Of a DNA stretch of 64,000 nucleotides, positions 8,181-18,044 are shown one piece after another; the first letter of the stretch is position 1, and the number at the start of each line of letters is the position of its first letter. The notes under the pieces were generated by a model. That model worked only from the letters and a program-made list of their open reading frames with translations. It did not search any database and was not told the DNA's origin. The DNA comes from Isoperla grammatica (taxonomy: Eukaryota > Arthropoda > Insecta > Plecoptera > Perlodidae): positions 30,830,311 through 30,894,310 of the forward strand of contig OX246749.1 of assembly GCA_945910005.1 (NCBI GenBank), given 5' to 3'. The position numbers and the translations under genes were made by a program.

Positions 8181-10499
8181 ATGCAAGTGGTAACAGCCAT
8201 TGATGGTGAACCTCCGGTCCAACGTCAACCAGACGCATTACAAGAGCCTGCTGAGGACGAGACTACGCCTGAAATCGCTGTAAGTGTGTTTCATCACCAC
8301 ACTCATGCTTTAGTTGATACGGGGAGCGATATCACTTGTATATCGGAAAGGTTTTGGAATGAAATAAATACTACTTCTCGTGCCTTGCCCATCTTGCCTG
8401 CACGTAGAGTGGTAGTCGCTGGGGCCTTCGGTGACAAGGGTCAAATAGTCAACAGGAAGGCTTATCTACCAGTAGTTATTAACTCTGTTCAATGTAACCT
8501 GGCTGTATTGATTTTGCCCTTCTTGTATCGATCTATGATAATAGGATCCGATTGGCTGAGTGAACACAAAGCTAAATTGAATTTCGAAAATCGTACTATG
8601 ATGTTTGGGCAGGGCTTAACAAAATACGAAGTACGCTTTGCGCCAAGAAATTATGACAATAACGCTCAGTACGGTTTGGGGGATGCGTTACACCTATCGG
8701 CTATCATTGTTGATAATAGCTCTTTCAGTGACCCCCTATTGGTCACAACGGACCAACCAGCCAAGCATGTTTGGAAGCAGATTGAACAAACAGTTGCACG
8801 CTTATTGGTCACCCCTGAACAAACAAAAATCGTACACAACTTACTGAATAATCACACAGCTGTGTTTTCGGACATCCCAGGCCGAGTAAACAATTATGTA
8901 CACAGTTTAGACATAACAGACGCAACGCCGTTTTCACAGAAGTCATATCCCATTCCTATCGCTAAACGGCCTGCTGTCGATGCACAGATTAAAAAGATGC
9001 GTGAATGGGGGATAATTGAAACCGCGCCCTCGGCATACACAAACCCTTTAGTTACGGTTGTCAAACCTAACGGGGGTGTGCGCGTCTGTCTACGAAGACT
9101 CACCCACTGGATCCTAACCTTGCAAGAATACCATTTCGAGGTCCGGTATTGTCCACGCAAGGACAATGTGGTGGCAGATACCCTCAGTCGGGCGCCGACA
9201 GACTGTAAACCAATGGAAGAAAAGACGGTTCTCCGAATTGCCCCAATAAAGCAAGATGTCGAACAGGCATCGAACACGTTGGTTGAGTGGGTGCGCCAAC
9301 TGCCTGCGCGACAACGCACAGATGCTACATTGTTAGCTGTCATTCGTGACCTAGAAAACCAGCCCAAAGACGCGGCCGCAGACACCGACAACAAATATTT
9401 ATTATTTCAGGAGGTGTTGTACCACCGAGGGAAGAATGACACGTACTGGCGGGCTATGGTTCCATCAGGGGATCAAGTCCAAGTCATTAAAGCCGTTCAT
9501 GAGAGCTTTGGTCACGTAGGGTCCTACAAAATGTACAAGCTTCTGTCAGAATACTTTTACTGGCGTAACATGCGTCGCACAATCGTTCGCGTGACGCGCA
9601 TGTGTGACGTATGCCAACGAGCTAAACCCACCAACCTAGCACTGTCTGGTGAGATGGGGCACGTGGTAGCGACGGCGCCGAATGAGTTGGTGACTACGGA
9701 TTTGTACGGCCCGCTACCTAAAGCTCGCGGGGGCGTGTGTTACATATTAGTGTTCCTCGACGCGTTCTCTAAACACGTGAAATTGTACGCCCTCAAGAAC
9801 GCTACAACAGTGTCCGTTCTTAAGAGGTTAACAGAGGATTATATCCCCAAGATAGGAAGGCCGCGCAAGCTGTTATCAGACCACGGAAGCCAGTACACGG
9901 CCCGCAAATGGTACAGTACTCTTGAAGATGAGGGCATTACTGCGCTGCACTCGTCAATACGCCATCCCCAGAGCAACCCAACGGAACGCGTGATGCGTGA
10001 GTTGGGTCGCGTGTTTCGCACGTATTGTCACGAGAAGCACACCACGTGGATTGATTGTCTTCCTTTGATAGAACGGTGGTTCAATGTGACGACGCATGAA
10101 TCGACGGGGTTTACTCCACATGAACTACAGTTCGGTGAGAGCCCAGCGAGGCAGATAGCAGACGTGCTTGAACTGCCTCCTCCGATCACGCCGCCGTTGA
10201 ACTCGGACCAGAAAATAATACTGGCTAATTCTCGACTGCGGACAAAGGCGGCCAGACGGAAGCGCCAACATGACAGCAGGGTGCAGCCAACCACTTTGAC
10301 CGCCGGTTCGCGGGTGTTGTTAAAATCTCACCATCTCTCGAACGCTGCCAACAAGGAGATCTCCAAATTTTTTTTGATCTATGATGGTCCGTTTAGGGTG
10401 TTGAAGCAGGTTGGCAACAATGCCTACCACCTGGTGCACGAGAACGGTGACGACAAAGGTGTTTTCAATATAGAAAATCTTAAATTGTATAAGGACTAG
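8181..10499 (+). CDS. pol: Pol polyprotein of Gypsy-1 with in-frame loss of most RT and RNase H
   Basis: 772 codons from ATG, uninterrupted. Order: retropepsin with catalytic Asp in VDTGSD (about residue 46); the start of reverse transcriptase (YPIPIAKRPAVDAQI to GGVRVCL, about residues 255-303); then an abrupt step to the C-terminal end of RNase H (RRLTHWILTLQEYHFEV, with VVADTLSRAP after it). The YxDD motif and the RNase H catalytic residues are absent. Integrase follows: HHCC zinc site (H-E-S-F-G-H to CDVC, about 439-480), then D in TTDLYGP, D in SDHGSQYT and E in SNPTERVMRE. Similar elements have about 300-400 more residues at the step. The frame is kept, so the product could be made but cannot reverse transcribe. 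Confidence 0.9.
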   Translation: MQVVTAIDGEPPVQRQPDALQEPAEDETTPEIAVSVFHHHTHALVDTGSDITCISERFWNEINTTSRALPILPARRVVVAGAFGDKGQIVNRKAYLPVVINSVQCNLAVLILPFLYRSMIIGSDWLSEHKAKLNFENRTMMFGQGLTKYEVRFAPRNYDNNAQYGLGDALHLSAIIVDNSSFSDPLLVTTDQPAKHVWKQIEQTVARLLVTPEQTKIVHNLLNNHTAVFSDIPGRVNNYVHSLDITDATPFSQKSYPIPIAKRPAVDAQIKKMREWGIIETAPSAYTNPLVTVVKPNGGVRVCLRRLTHWILTLQEYHFEVRYCPRKDNVVADTLSRAPTDCKPMEEKTVLRIAPIKQDVEQASNTLVEWVRQLPARQRTDATLLAVIRDLENQPKDAAADTDNKYLLFQEVLYHRGKNDTYWRAMVPSGDQVQVIKAVHESFGHVGSYKMYKLLSEYFYWRNMRRTIVRVTRMCDVCQRAKPTNLALSGEMGHVVATAPNELVTTDLYGPLPKARGGVCYILVFLDAFSKHVKLYALKNATTVSVLKRLTEDYIPKIGRPRKLLSDHGSQYTARKWYSTLEDEGITALHSSIRHPQSNPTERVMRELGRVFRTYCHEKHTTWIDCLPLIERWFNVTTHESTGFTPHELQFGESPARQIADVLELPPPITPPLNSDQKIILANSRLRTKAARRKRQHDSRVQPTTLTAGSRVLLKSHHLSNAANKEISKFFLIYDGPFRVLKQVGNNAYHLVHENGDDKGVFNIENLKLYKD

Positions 10500-11177
10500 A
10501 GACATCACTATAGGCGTGGCTCGGAGGCGTCTCAGTGGAGGTCGATGTTACCTATGTTACGGACAATTGTTCATACTGACGTCAATGGACGCCATGGATT
10601 GTATCTTACCTGTGTAGCTTAAAAGTGCCTACTTCAGTTTCCTTCATGTATTTCCAGTGACAAATGTACTTTTGACTTGCGTATTCGTGTTTCTTTATAT
10701 CATGTGGTGTTGTCTGCCTCTAGTTATTTTGTTTCCGGGTAGGTGCCCGTGATTGTCTTGTTAGAGATGGGCTATATTAATTGTACGGTTGAATGAGTTA
10801 TCTTGCACCTGGTTATATTTTACTTTCTATTGTGTCCCATGTATGACAAGTTACATGTACTGTAGTTAATTAGTCATATTATAATGGTAGTTTGTTTAGC
10901 GATATAGTGTCTCCTGTCGCGCATTATAGTATTAAAAAAAATTCCTAGATGTTATTGTTACACCATCAATAATAAATAATTATGTATGATAAGAACAATA
11001 TTATGTACGTGTATCATAGTAATTATTTAGGGTGTTTCATGTTTTTGGTTGATGCGCATAAGTTTAAGCTATTGAGTTCTTTGGTTTTGATGTTAAGATT
11101 TTAGTTGAACGCATAATTATATTTTGTGTCTATTTTGGACCTGTCTTTGGTACAACTAAAATCTAGCCGGGGGGTAT
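10500..11177 (+). other. 3' untranslated part of Gypsy-1 with polypurine tract
   Basis: AT-rich sequence with no coding frame. It ends in a G-run (about 11169-11174) directly before the right LTR, the position of the polypurine tract that primes plus-strand synthesis. Nothing else is recognisable here. Confidence 0.7.
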
Positions 11178-11454
11178 TGTGACATCCCATTGGTCAGTGT
11201 CACCTTGCCTTACAGCGGTGCCGCTAGAGAGCGGACAAGACACCGTGGGTGCCCGGTGGGGGTTGGAGGAGCCCACGGCCACTGGGGAAGGGCGGCAGTT
11301 AGTTGTGGGCAGCCTACGGGTTCGGTCCTCTGTGTGTTGTAAGGTTATTTACATCCGTGTGAACACCAATAAAAACCTATAAGTATTTAACATTAATACT
11401 AAATTTCCATATACCTCTACCAAAAGTCTATCCCGATAGGCCTGAGTAGTTACA
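11178..11454 (+). repeat. 3' LTR of Gypsy-1
   Basis: 277 bp, the counterpart of 6286-6559. It ends GTAGTTACA and is followed at once by AAGCTAGGTGAGAAGC, which is already a unit of the 36-bp minisatellite. Confidence 0.92.
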
Positions 11455-14400
11455 AAGCTAGGTGAGAAGCTAAACGAGGAGGTAAGGAGGAAGCTAAGAG
11501 AGAAGCTAAACCAGGAGGTAAAGAGGGAGCTAAGAGAGAAACTAAACGAGCAGGTGAGGAGAGAGGTAGGTTAGTAAACGAGGAGGTAAGAAGGAAGCTA
11601 GGAGAGAAACTAAACAAGAAGGTAAGGAGCGAGTAAGGTGAGAATCTAAACGAGAAGGTAAGGAGGGAGCTAGGTGAGAAGCTTACGAGAAGGTCAGGAG
11701 GGATCTAGGTGAGAAGCTTAACGAGGAGGTAAGGAGGGAGCTAGGTGAGAAGCTTAACGAAAATGTAAGAAAGGAGCTAAGTAAGAAGCTAAACAGGGAG
11801 ATAAGGAGGAAGCTAGGTGAGAAGCTTAACGAGAAAGTAAGGAGGGAGCTAGGTGAGAAGCTAAACGTGGAGGTAAGGAAAAAGCTCAGAGAGAAGCTAT
11901 AAACGAGATGTTAAGGAGGGAGCTAGGTGAGAAGCTAAACGAGAAGGTAAGGAGGGCTTAAATGAGAAAATCGAGGAGGTAAGGAGGGATTTAGGTGGGA
12001 AGCTAAACAATAATATAAGGAGGGAGTTCGGTGAGAAGCTTAACGAGAAGGTAAGGAGACAGTTGGGTGAGAAGCTAAACGAGGAGGTAAGGAGGGAGTT
12101 AGGTGAGACCATAAACGAGGAGGTAAGGAGGGAGCTAGGTGAGAAGACAACGAGGAGGTAAGGAGGGAGCTTTGTGAGATGCTGAACGAGGAGTTTTGGA
12201 GGAAGCATGGTGAGAAGCTTAACGAGAAGGTAAGGAAGAAGCTTGGTAAGAAGGTTAACGTAGAGGTAAGGAGGGAGCCAGATGAGAAGCTAAACGAGGA
12301 GGTAAGGAGGGAGCTAGGTGAGAAGCTCAACGAGGAGGTTAGGAGGGAGCAAGATGAGCAGCTAAACGAGGAGATAAGGAAGGAGCTAAGTGAGAAGCTA
12401 AACGAGGAAGTAAGGAGGGAGCTTGGTGAGAATCTCAACGAGGAGGTTTTGATGTGGCCAGGTGAGAAGCTAACGAGGAGGATAGAAGGGAGCTTGGTGA
12501 GAAGCTTAACGAGGAGGTTATTAGGAAGCTTGGTGAGAAGCTGAACGAGGAGGTAAGAAGGGAGCAAGATGAGAAGATAAACGAGAAGGTAAGGAGTGAG
12601 CTAAGAGAGAAGCTGAACGAGCAGGTGAGGAGGGAGGTAGGTGAGAATAAACGAGGAGTTAAGGAGGGAGACAAGAGAGAAGCTTAACGAGGAGTTTTGG
12701 AGGAAACATGGTGAGAAGCTGAACGAGGAGGTAAGGAAGAAGCTTGGTAAGAATGTTAATGACGAGGTTTGGAGGGAGTCAGATGAGAAGATAAGAGAGA
12801 AGATAAGGAGGGAGCAAGGTGAGAAGCTTAACGAGGAGGTTAGGAGGGAGCTAGGTGAGAAGCTAAACGAGGAGGTCAGGAGGGAGCTAAGAGAGAAGCT
12901 GAACGAGGAGGTAAGGAGGGAGCAGGGTGAGAAGCTAAACGAGGAGGTAAGGAGGGAGCTAGGTGAGAAGCTAAACGAGGAGGTAAGGAGGGAGCTAGAT
13001 GAGAAGCTAAACGAGGAGGTAAGGAGGAAGCTAAGAGAGAAGCTGAACGAGGAGGTATGGAGGGAGCTAAGAGAGAAGCTTAACGAGGAGGTAAGGAGGG
13101 AGCTAGGTTAGAATCTGAACTAGGAGGTAAGGAGGGAGTTAGGTAAGAAGCTTAACGAGGAGGTTAGGAGGGAGCTAAGAGAGAAGCTGAACGAGGAGGT
13201 AAGGAGGGAGCAGGGTGAGAAGCTAAACGAGGAGGTAAGGAGGGAGCTAGGTGAGAAGCTAAACGAGGAGGTAAGAAGGGAGCTAGGTGAGAAGATAAAC
13301 GAGGAGGTAAGGAGGGAGCTAAGAGAGAAGCTGAACGAGGAGGTAAGGAGGGAGCTAAGAGAGAAGCTGAACGAGGAGGTAAGGAGGGAGCTAAGAGAGA
13401 AGCTTTACGAGGAGGTAAGGAGGGAGCTAGGTTAGAATCTGAACTAGGAGGTAAGGAGGGAGTTAGGTGAGAAGCTAAACGAGGAGGTTAGGAGGAAGCT
13501 TGGTGAGAAGCTTAACGAGGAGGTAAGAAGGGAGCAAGATGAGAAAATAAACGAGAAGGTAAGGAGTGAGCTAAGAGAGAAGCTAAACGAGGAGGTGAGG
13601 AGGGAGGTAGATGAGAATAAACAAGGAGGTAAGGAAGGAGCTAGGTGAGAAGCTAAACGAGGAGGTTAGTAATGAGCTAAGAGAGAAGCTAAACGAAGAG
13701 GTAAGGAGGGAGCTAGGTGAGAATAAACAAGGAGGTAAGGAGGGAGCTAACGAGGAGGTAAGGAGGGATCTAGGTGAGAAGCTTAACGAGGAGGTAAGAA
13801 GGGAGCTAAGAGAGAAGCTTAACGAGGAGGTAAGGAGGGAGCTAAGAGAGAAGCTGAACTAGGAGGTAAGGAGGGAGCTAGGTGAGAAGCTTTACGAGGA
13901 GGTTAGGAGGAAGCTTGGTGAGAAGCTAAACGAGGAGGTAAGAAGGGAGCAAGATGAGAAGATAAACGAGAATGTAAGGAGTGAGCTAAGAGAGAAGCTA
14001 AACGTGCAGGTGAGGAGGGAGGTAGATGAGAATAAACGAGGAGGTAAGGAGGGAGCTAGGTGAGAAGCTAAACGAGGAGGTTTTGATGGAGCCAGGTGAG
14101 AAGCTAAACGAGGAGGTAAGGAGGGAGCTTGGGGAGAAGCTTTACGAGGAGGTTAGGAGGAAGCTTGGTGAGAAGCTTAACGAGGAGGTAAGAAGGGAGC
14201 AAGATGAGAAGATAAACGAGAAGGTAAGGAGTGAGCTAAGAGAGAAGCTAAACGAGCAGGTGAGGAGGGAGGTAGGTGAGAATAAACGAGGAGTTAAGGA
14301 GGGAGCTAGGTAAGAAGCTTATTGAGGAGGTTAGGACGAAGCTTGGTAAGAAGCTTAACGAGGAGGTTAGGAGGAAGCTTGGTGAGAAGCTAAACGAGGA

Positions 14401-14990
14401 GGTAAGAAGGGAGCAAGATGAGAAGATAAACGAGAATGTAAGGAGTGAGCTAAGAGAGAAGCTAAACGAGCAGTCGAGGAGGGAGGTAGATGAGAATAGA
14501 CGAGGAGGTAAGGAGGGAGCTAGGTGAGAAGCTAAACGAGGACGTTAGGATGGAGCTTAGAGAGAATCTAAACGAGGAGGTAAGGAGGGAGCTAGGTGAG
14601 AAGCTAAACAAGGAGGTAAGAATGGAGCTAAGACAGAAGCTTAACGAGGAGGTAAGGAGGGAGCTAGGTGAGAAACTAAACGAGGAGGTAAGAAGGGAGC
14701 TAGGTGAGAAGCTAAACGAGGAGGTAAGGAGGGAGCTAAGAGAGAAGCTGAACGAGGAGGTAAGGAGGGATCTAGGTGAGAAGCTAAACGAGGAGGTAAG
14801 AAGGGAGCTAAGACAGAAGCTTAACGAGGAGGTAAGGAGGTAGCTAGGTGAGAAACTAAACGAGGAGGTAAGAAGGGAGCTAGGTGAGAAGCTAAACGAG
14901 GAGGTAAGGAGGGAGACAAGAGAGAAGCTTAACGAGGAGGTAAGGAGGTAGCTAGGTGAGAAGCTTACCGAGGAGGTGCCCGTTAGACTG
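11455..14990 (+). repeat. 36-bp purine-rich minisatellite encoding a charged helical repeat
   Basis: A 36-bp unit (AGGTGAGAAGCTAAACGAGG plus GAGGTAAGGAGGGAGCT) repeats about 95-100 times over 3.5 kb, with a frequent AGAGAG variant in place of AGGTGAG. On the plus strand it reads as the 12-residue period EKLNEEVRRELG. Hydrophobic residues fall every fourth position (Leu, Val, Leu) among Glu, Arg and Lys, the pattern of a charged alpha helix. The longest open run is 12641-13111 (156 codons). Frame changes and stops such as GAG to TAG break it. The strand is strongly purine-biased. Confidence 0.93.
12641..13111 (+). CDS. Longest open run of the EKLNEEVRREL helical repeat (fragment)
   Basis: 156 codons, entirely 12-residue repeat units, bounded by a stop produced by a substitution (GGT to GGTTAG context at 13111). 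It has no unique sequence and no clear start. It is best seen as part of a decayed or intron-separated long coiled-coil or single-helix protein, or as a minisatellite that happens to be open. I cannot assign a function. Confidence 0.3.
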   Translation: MRINEELRRETREKLNEEFWRKHGEKLNEEVRKKLGKNVNDEVWRESDEKIREKIRREQGEKLNEEVRRELGEKLNEEVRRELREKLNEEVRREQGEKLNEEVRRELGEKLNEEVRRELDEKLNEEVRRKLREKLNEEVWRELREKLNEEVRRELG

Positions 14991-15050
14991 ATGGCCTTGA
15001 AGGTCCTGGAGGAGGAAATCTCTGGGGTGATGGAGGCGGATGAATGGTAA
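14952..15050 (+). pseudogene. Unique C-terminal tail following the helical repeat
   Basis: After the last repeat unit the same frame continues into non-repetitive coding-like sequence, EEVPVRLMALKVLEEEISG, and stops at TAA 15048-15050. A TAG at 14949-14951 separates it from the preceding units. The smooth exit from repeat to amphipathic unique sequence suggests that the minisatellite arose inside a real coding region, perhaps the N-terminal helical part of a TE-encoded ORF1. The family is not recognised. Confidence 0.35.
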
Positions 15051-16019
15051 TGGCTTTAGGTGTTGGACTGGGTTTGGGGGACTCATGGGACAAGGTTGAA
15101 GGGTGGGTGCAGGGCCAGGATGTGAAGGGTATGAAGGATAAGGAGGACTGGGTGGAGGAAGGTGGGAATAGGCAGGGCCAGGATGGGAATGATGAGAAGG
15201 AACAGAAGGAGAAGGAGATGGAGGAAGAATGGGATAGGCAGGGCCAGGTGAGGGAAGGATGCGGGGCTATGAGTGAAGGAACGATGAAGCATGGTAAAGG
15301 GTGTGGTGTGGGAAGGGAGGAGGGAGAGGAATTGTTTTCGGAGGAGAAGGATTGAGAGGACAGGTCGGGGTCGGGGGGGCGGAGAGGCCTTCGGGTTCCC
15401 TTAACGGACAAGGGCTCTTCAATGGGCAGGAGGGAGGGGATAGGAATGAGGAAGAGTGGAGAGCGAGAGACGGAGGCAGGTTTGCTGAAGGGGGGATGTG
15501 AAACGCGGGAGGAACCTGGCGCTCAGTATGTGGGAGAGGAAGCGAAGGGGAAGGTGAGTGCGGGAGGGTTGGGGGTATTTGATTGGACCAGGACCTCAAG
15601 GGGTGGGAGGCGTTACAGGGAGAGGTTAAGGCCAGGGAGATTCTTTGCGGTTGGACCGGGGTCAGTCAGAAGACCGTGGGAGGGAGAGCTGGAGGGATGA
15701 CGGTTGGGCAAGGGTGGTTATCGGGACTAAGAGAGGGTAGGAAGGATGGATGGAAACTAGGTGCGGGGAGGGGTAAAGGTGTATGGGGAGGAAGGTTGAC
15801 AGGGGGCTGGGCAGAGTGTGTGAAGGAGTTAGGAACCTGGAGAGGAGACGGCAGGTTATATGAGTGAAGACTTGGAGGGGAAGTAGGGGAAGTAGGAGGC
15901 AAGACATAGGGGGAGGTTGCAGTGGGAGGATGGGGCAAGAAGGGAAACAGGTATGAGAGGAGTGATCGGACAGTTGGGTTGGAGTGGGAGTGTAAGGGAT
16001 GGCGAGGGGAGGGGATATA
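15051..16019 (+). other. G-rich region between minisatellite and SGNH pseudogene
   Basis: About 970 bp of G/A-rich plus strand. Overlapping Gly/Arg/Glu frames on plus and Pro/Ser/Leu frames on minus are composition artefacts. One plus-strand run at 15583-15867 (GWEALQGEVKAREILCGWTG) looks somewhat protein-like and could be upstream coding sequence of the SGNH pseudogene in another frame. Otherwise nothing is identified. Confidence 0.4.
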
Positions 16020-17320
16020 GAGGAAGAAAGGGAGGAGCTTTGGTGGTGGGGGACTCCATGGTCAGAGGGGCAACGGACTTTTGCAAAAGAAGGGGGGTGG
16101 ATGTGTGGGCCTATGGAGGGGTGACGACCAGGACTCTGGCGGGAGAAGGGGGGTGGATGTGTGGGCCTATGGAGGGGTGACGACCAGGACTCTGGCGGGA
16201 GAAGGGGGGTGGATGTGTGGGCCTACGGAGGGGTGACGACCAGGACTCTGGCGGGAGAAGGGGGGTGGATGTGTGGGCCTACGGAGGGGTGACGACCAGG
16301 ACTCTGGCGGGAGAAGGGGGGTGGATGTGTGGGTCTATGGAGGGGTGACGACTAGGACTCTGGCGGGAGAAGGGGGGTGGATGTGTGGGCTTACGGAGGG
16401 GTCACGACCAGGACTCTGGCGGGAGAAGGGGGGTGGATGTGTGGGCCTATGGAGGGGTCACGACCAGGATCCGGGCGGGAGAAGGGGGGTGGATGTGTGG
16501 GTCTATGGAGGGGTGACGACCAGGACTCTGGCGGGAGAAGGGGGGTAGATGTGTGGGCCTATGGAGAGGTGACGACCAGGACTCTGGCGGGAGAAGGGGG
16601 GTGGATGTGTGGGCCTATGGAGGGGTGACGACCAGGACTCTGGCGGGAGAAGGGGGTTGGATGTGTGGGCCTATGGAGGGGTGACGACCAGGACTCTGGC
16701 GGGAGAAGGGGGGTGGATGTGTGGGCCTACGGAGGGGTCACGACCAGGACTCTGGCGGGAGAAGGGGGGTTGATGTGTGGGCCTATGGAGGGGTCACGAC
16801 CAGGACTCTGGCGGGAGAAGGGGGGTGGATGTGTGGGCCTATGGAGGGGTGACGACCAGGACTCTGGCGGGAGAAGGGGGGTGGATGTGTGGGCCTATGG
16901 AGGGGTGACGACCAGGACTCTGGCGGGAATAATGGGAGGGAAGAGGACGGAGGCCGATGTTGTATGTGTCATGGTGGGCACTAATGACATACGCAGGGTA
17001 AAGAGGGGAGGTACAGGGAGGAGGCTGGGGAGGATATGACGAGGTTGTTGCGGGAGATCAAAGGGGCGGCAGGAAATAGGTTAGAAGTGGTGGTGCTGAG
17101 GGTGGTGAAGGAGTTCAACAGAGGGTTAGCGTAGGCGTGCTGGGCAGGGGGTGCAGTTTACCGCGACGCCAGGGAGATTATCGGGATGATGGATTTGGCG
17201 AGGGACGGGCTCTACTTGTCTAGGGAGGTTGGGGGGGGGGTGAGACTAGGAGAGCTGATTATCAGGGATATTAGAGGGGCAAGGAAGAGGGTAGAGGAGA
17301 GGGGACCAAGGATGTGAGGG
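16020..17320 (+). pseudogene. SGNH/GDSL-hydrolase-like domain, disrupted by tandem expansion
   Basis: The reading starts with ALVVGDSMVRGATDF (block I GDS with the nucleophile Ser) at about 16035-16080, continues through VDVWAYGGVTTRTLAG (block II Gly), then VVCVMVGTNDIRR (block III G-x-N-D) at about 16955-16993, and reaches DGLYLSREVG near 17200, where the usual catalytic Asp-x-x-His appears as Asp-Gly-Leu-Tyr. The block II segment is repeated fifteen times with a 56-bp period, so the reading frame changes in every unit. Esterase domains of this kind occur in ORF1 of some CR1-like LINEs, so TE origin is likely; a host lipase-like gene is less likely. Stops also occur at about 17132. Confidence 0.6.
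16085..16925 (+). repeat. Fifteen copies of a 56-bp repeat inside the SGNH domain
   Basis: The GGGGTGGATGTGTGGGCCTA motif recurs every 56 bp from 16098 to 16882 (14 steps). Because 56 is not divisible by three, successive copies read in different frames (VDVWAYGGVTTRTLAG, then MCGPMEG, then WRGDDQDSGG). The 784-bp excess shifts the downstream frame by +1 relative to the upstream part. Confidence 0.93.
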
Positions 17321-17569
17321 GGACCGTGGACCGTAGGGGTGCGGGGGGGGGGGGAGGAGGTCGGGAAGTGGAAGGGAGGAACGAGAGGGAAATGAGGGCT
17401 GAAGGCAGGGGAGGTGATGGGAGAAATAATGTATTAGACACATAAGATTTATAGCACTTAACTGAAATTGAACTAGATATAATAGGTAAACTGAACGTCA
17501 TCGCTCAGAGCGCACTCTACCTGTCATACGGACTCACATATATACTCTGTAGAAAGGTGGTGACAATGT

Positions 17570-17575
17570 TTTATT
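17570..17575 (-). promoter_or_regulatory. Polyadenylation signal AATAAA (minus) for the terminal exon
   Basis: TTTATT on the plus strand gives AATAAA on minus, 160 bp after the stop codon of the 17735-18028 exon. The position fits a short 3' untranslated region. Confidence 0.55.
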
Positions 17576-17734
17576 GAAGTAATTCCAACAGTTACACATT
17601 TACATAAATAGCTACACACATAACATAGAACAAAACAGATTTTAAAATATAATATAAACCAAGTTGAGTTAATCTTTGAGTTGATCATTGTTAAACTTAG
17701 TTATTTAATCATTGTTAGTGAACATGAACATGAG

Positions 17735-18028
17735 TTATTCCTGGGTCAACGTCTTCGCGTAGGACCAGGCAATGTAGTTGCCCCACACGGAGATCGGCAA
17801 TACAATACATGCAAAAACAAGACAAAGAAACGAAGTTTTCGTAACCGCTAACAAGTAGATGCCGATAGCGAGTAAATACACAGCCAATCCGAGTAGCGTC
17901 GCCATGCCGCACTTTATGCAACAGGGCTTATCCCTTACCACACCGTATATCACGAACACCATTCCGAAGAAAACGATGCCGTGTACGACTATTGCGGTAA
18001 CCTCAAGCGCATATCTTTCATCCGACCA
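17735..18028 (-). CDS. Terminal exon of a small multi-pass membrane protein (host gene, partial)
   Basis: The frame begins WSDERYALEV directly after a strong acceptor (CTTAACGTTGTTTCAG on minus, with a good branch-point CTTAAC) and ends ...TLTQE at the stop at 17735. No ATG lies near the start, so upstream exons must supply the N-terminus. About 97 residues hold three hydrophobic helices: EVTAIVVHGIVFFGMVFVIY, MATLLGLAVYLLAIGIYLLA and FLCLVFACIVLPISVWGNYI. A Cys-Cys-x2-Cys cluster (KPCCIKC) lies in the loop between the first two. With a first helix upstream this would be a four-span membrane protein; the layout recalls LAPTM- or tetraspan-like families, but I cannot name it. Codon use and composition differ from the neighbouring TEs. 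It is the best candidate for a genuine host gene here. Confidence 0.65.
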   Translation of the reverse strand, partial: WSDERYALEVTAIVVHGIVFFGMVFVIYGVVRDKPCCIKCGMATLLGLAVYLLAIGIYLLAVTKTSFLCLVFACIVLPISVWGNYIAWSYAKTLTQE

Positions 18029-18044
18029 CTGAAACAACGTTAAG
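18029..18044 (-). promoter_or_regulatory. 3' splice site of the terminal exon
   Basis: On minus, CTTAAC branch-point-like sequence, a T-rich stretch and CAG lie immediately before the open frame. This decides the exon start in preference to the TTG at 18037. Confidence 0.55.

Larger units (their letters stand above)
6286..11454 (+). mobile_element. Ty3/Gypsy LTR retrotransposon Gypsy-1 (internally deleted)
   Basis: Two direct LTRs (6286-6559 and 11178-11454) start TGTGACATCCC and end GTAGTTACA. They bracket a primer-binding site, a leader of 67-bp repeats, gag and pol in the order protease, RT remnant, RNase H remnant, integrase. That order is the Gypsy type. Flanking bases do not match (TGTT on the left, AAGC on the right), so no TSD remains. 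Total length is 5.17 kb. Autonomous movement is not expected because most of RT is missing. Confidence 0.93.

Noticed and set aside
12040..12674. Ser/Leu/Phe-rich minus-strand frames across the 36-bp minisatellite
   Set aside because: Antisense shadows of a purine-rich repeat; the plus strand carries the coherent helical period.
15083..15938. Pro/Ser/Leu-rich minus-strand proteins in the G-rich region
   Set aside because: Composition artefacts of the complementary C-rich strand; no start context or domain.
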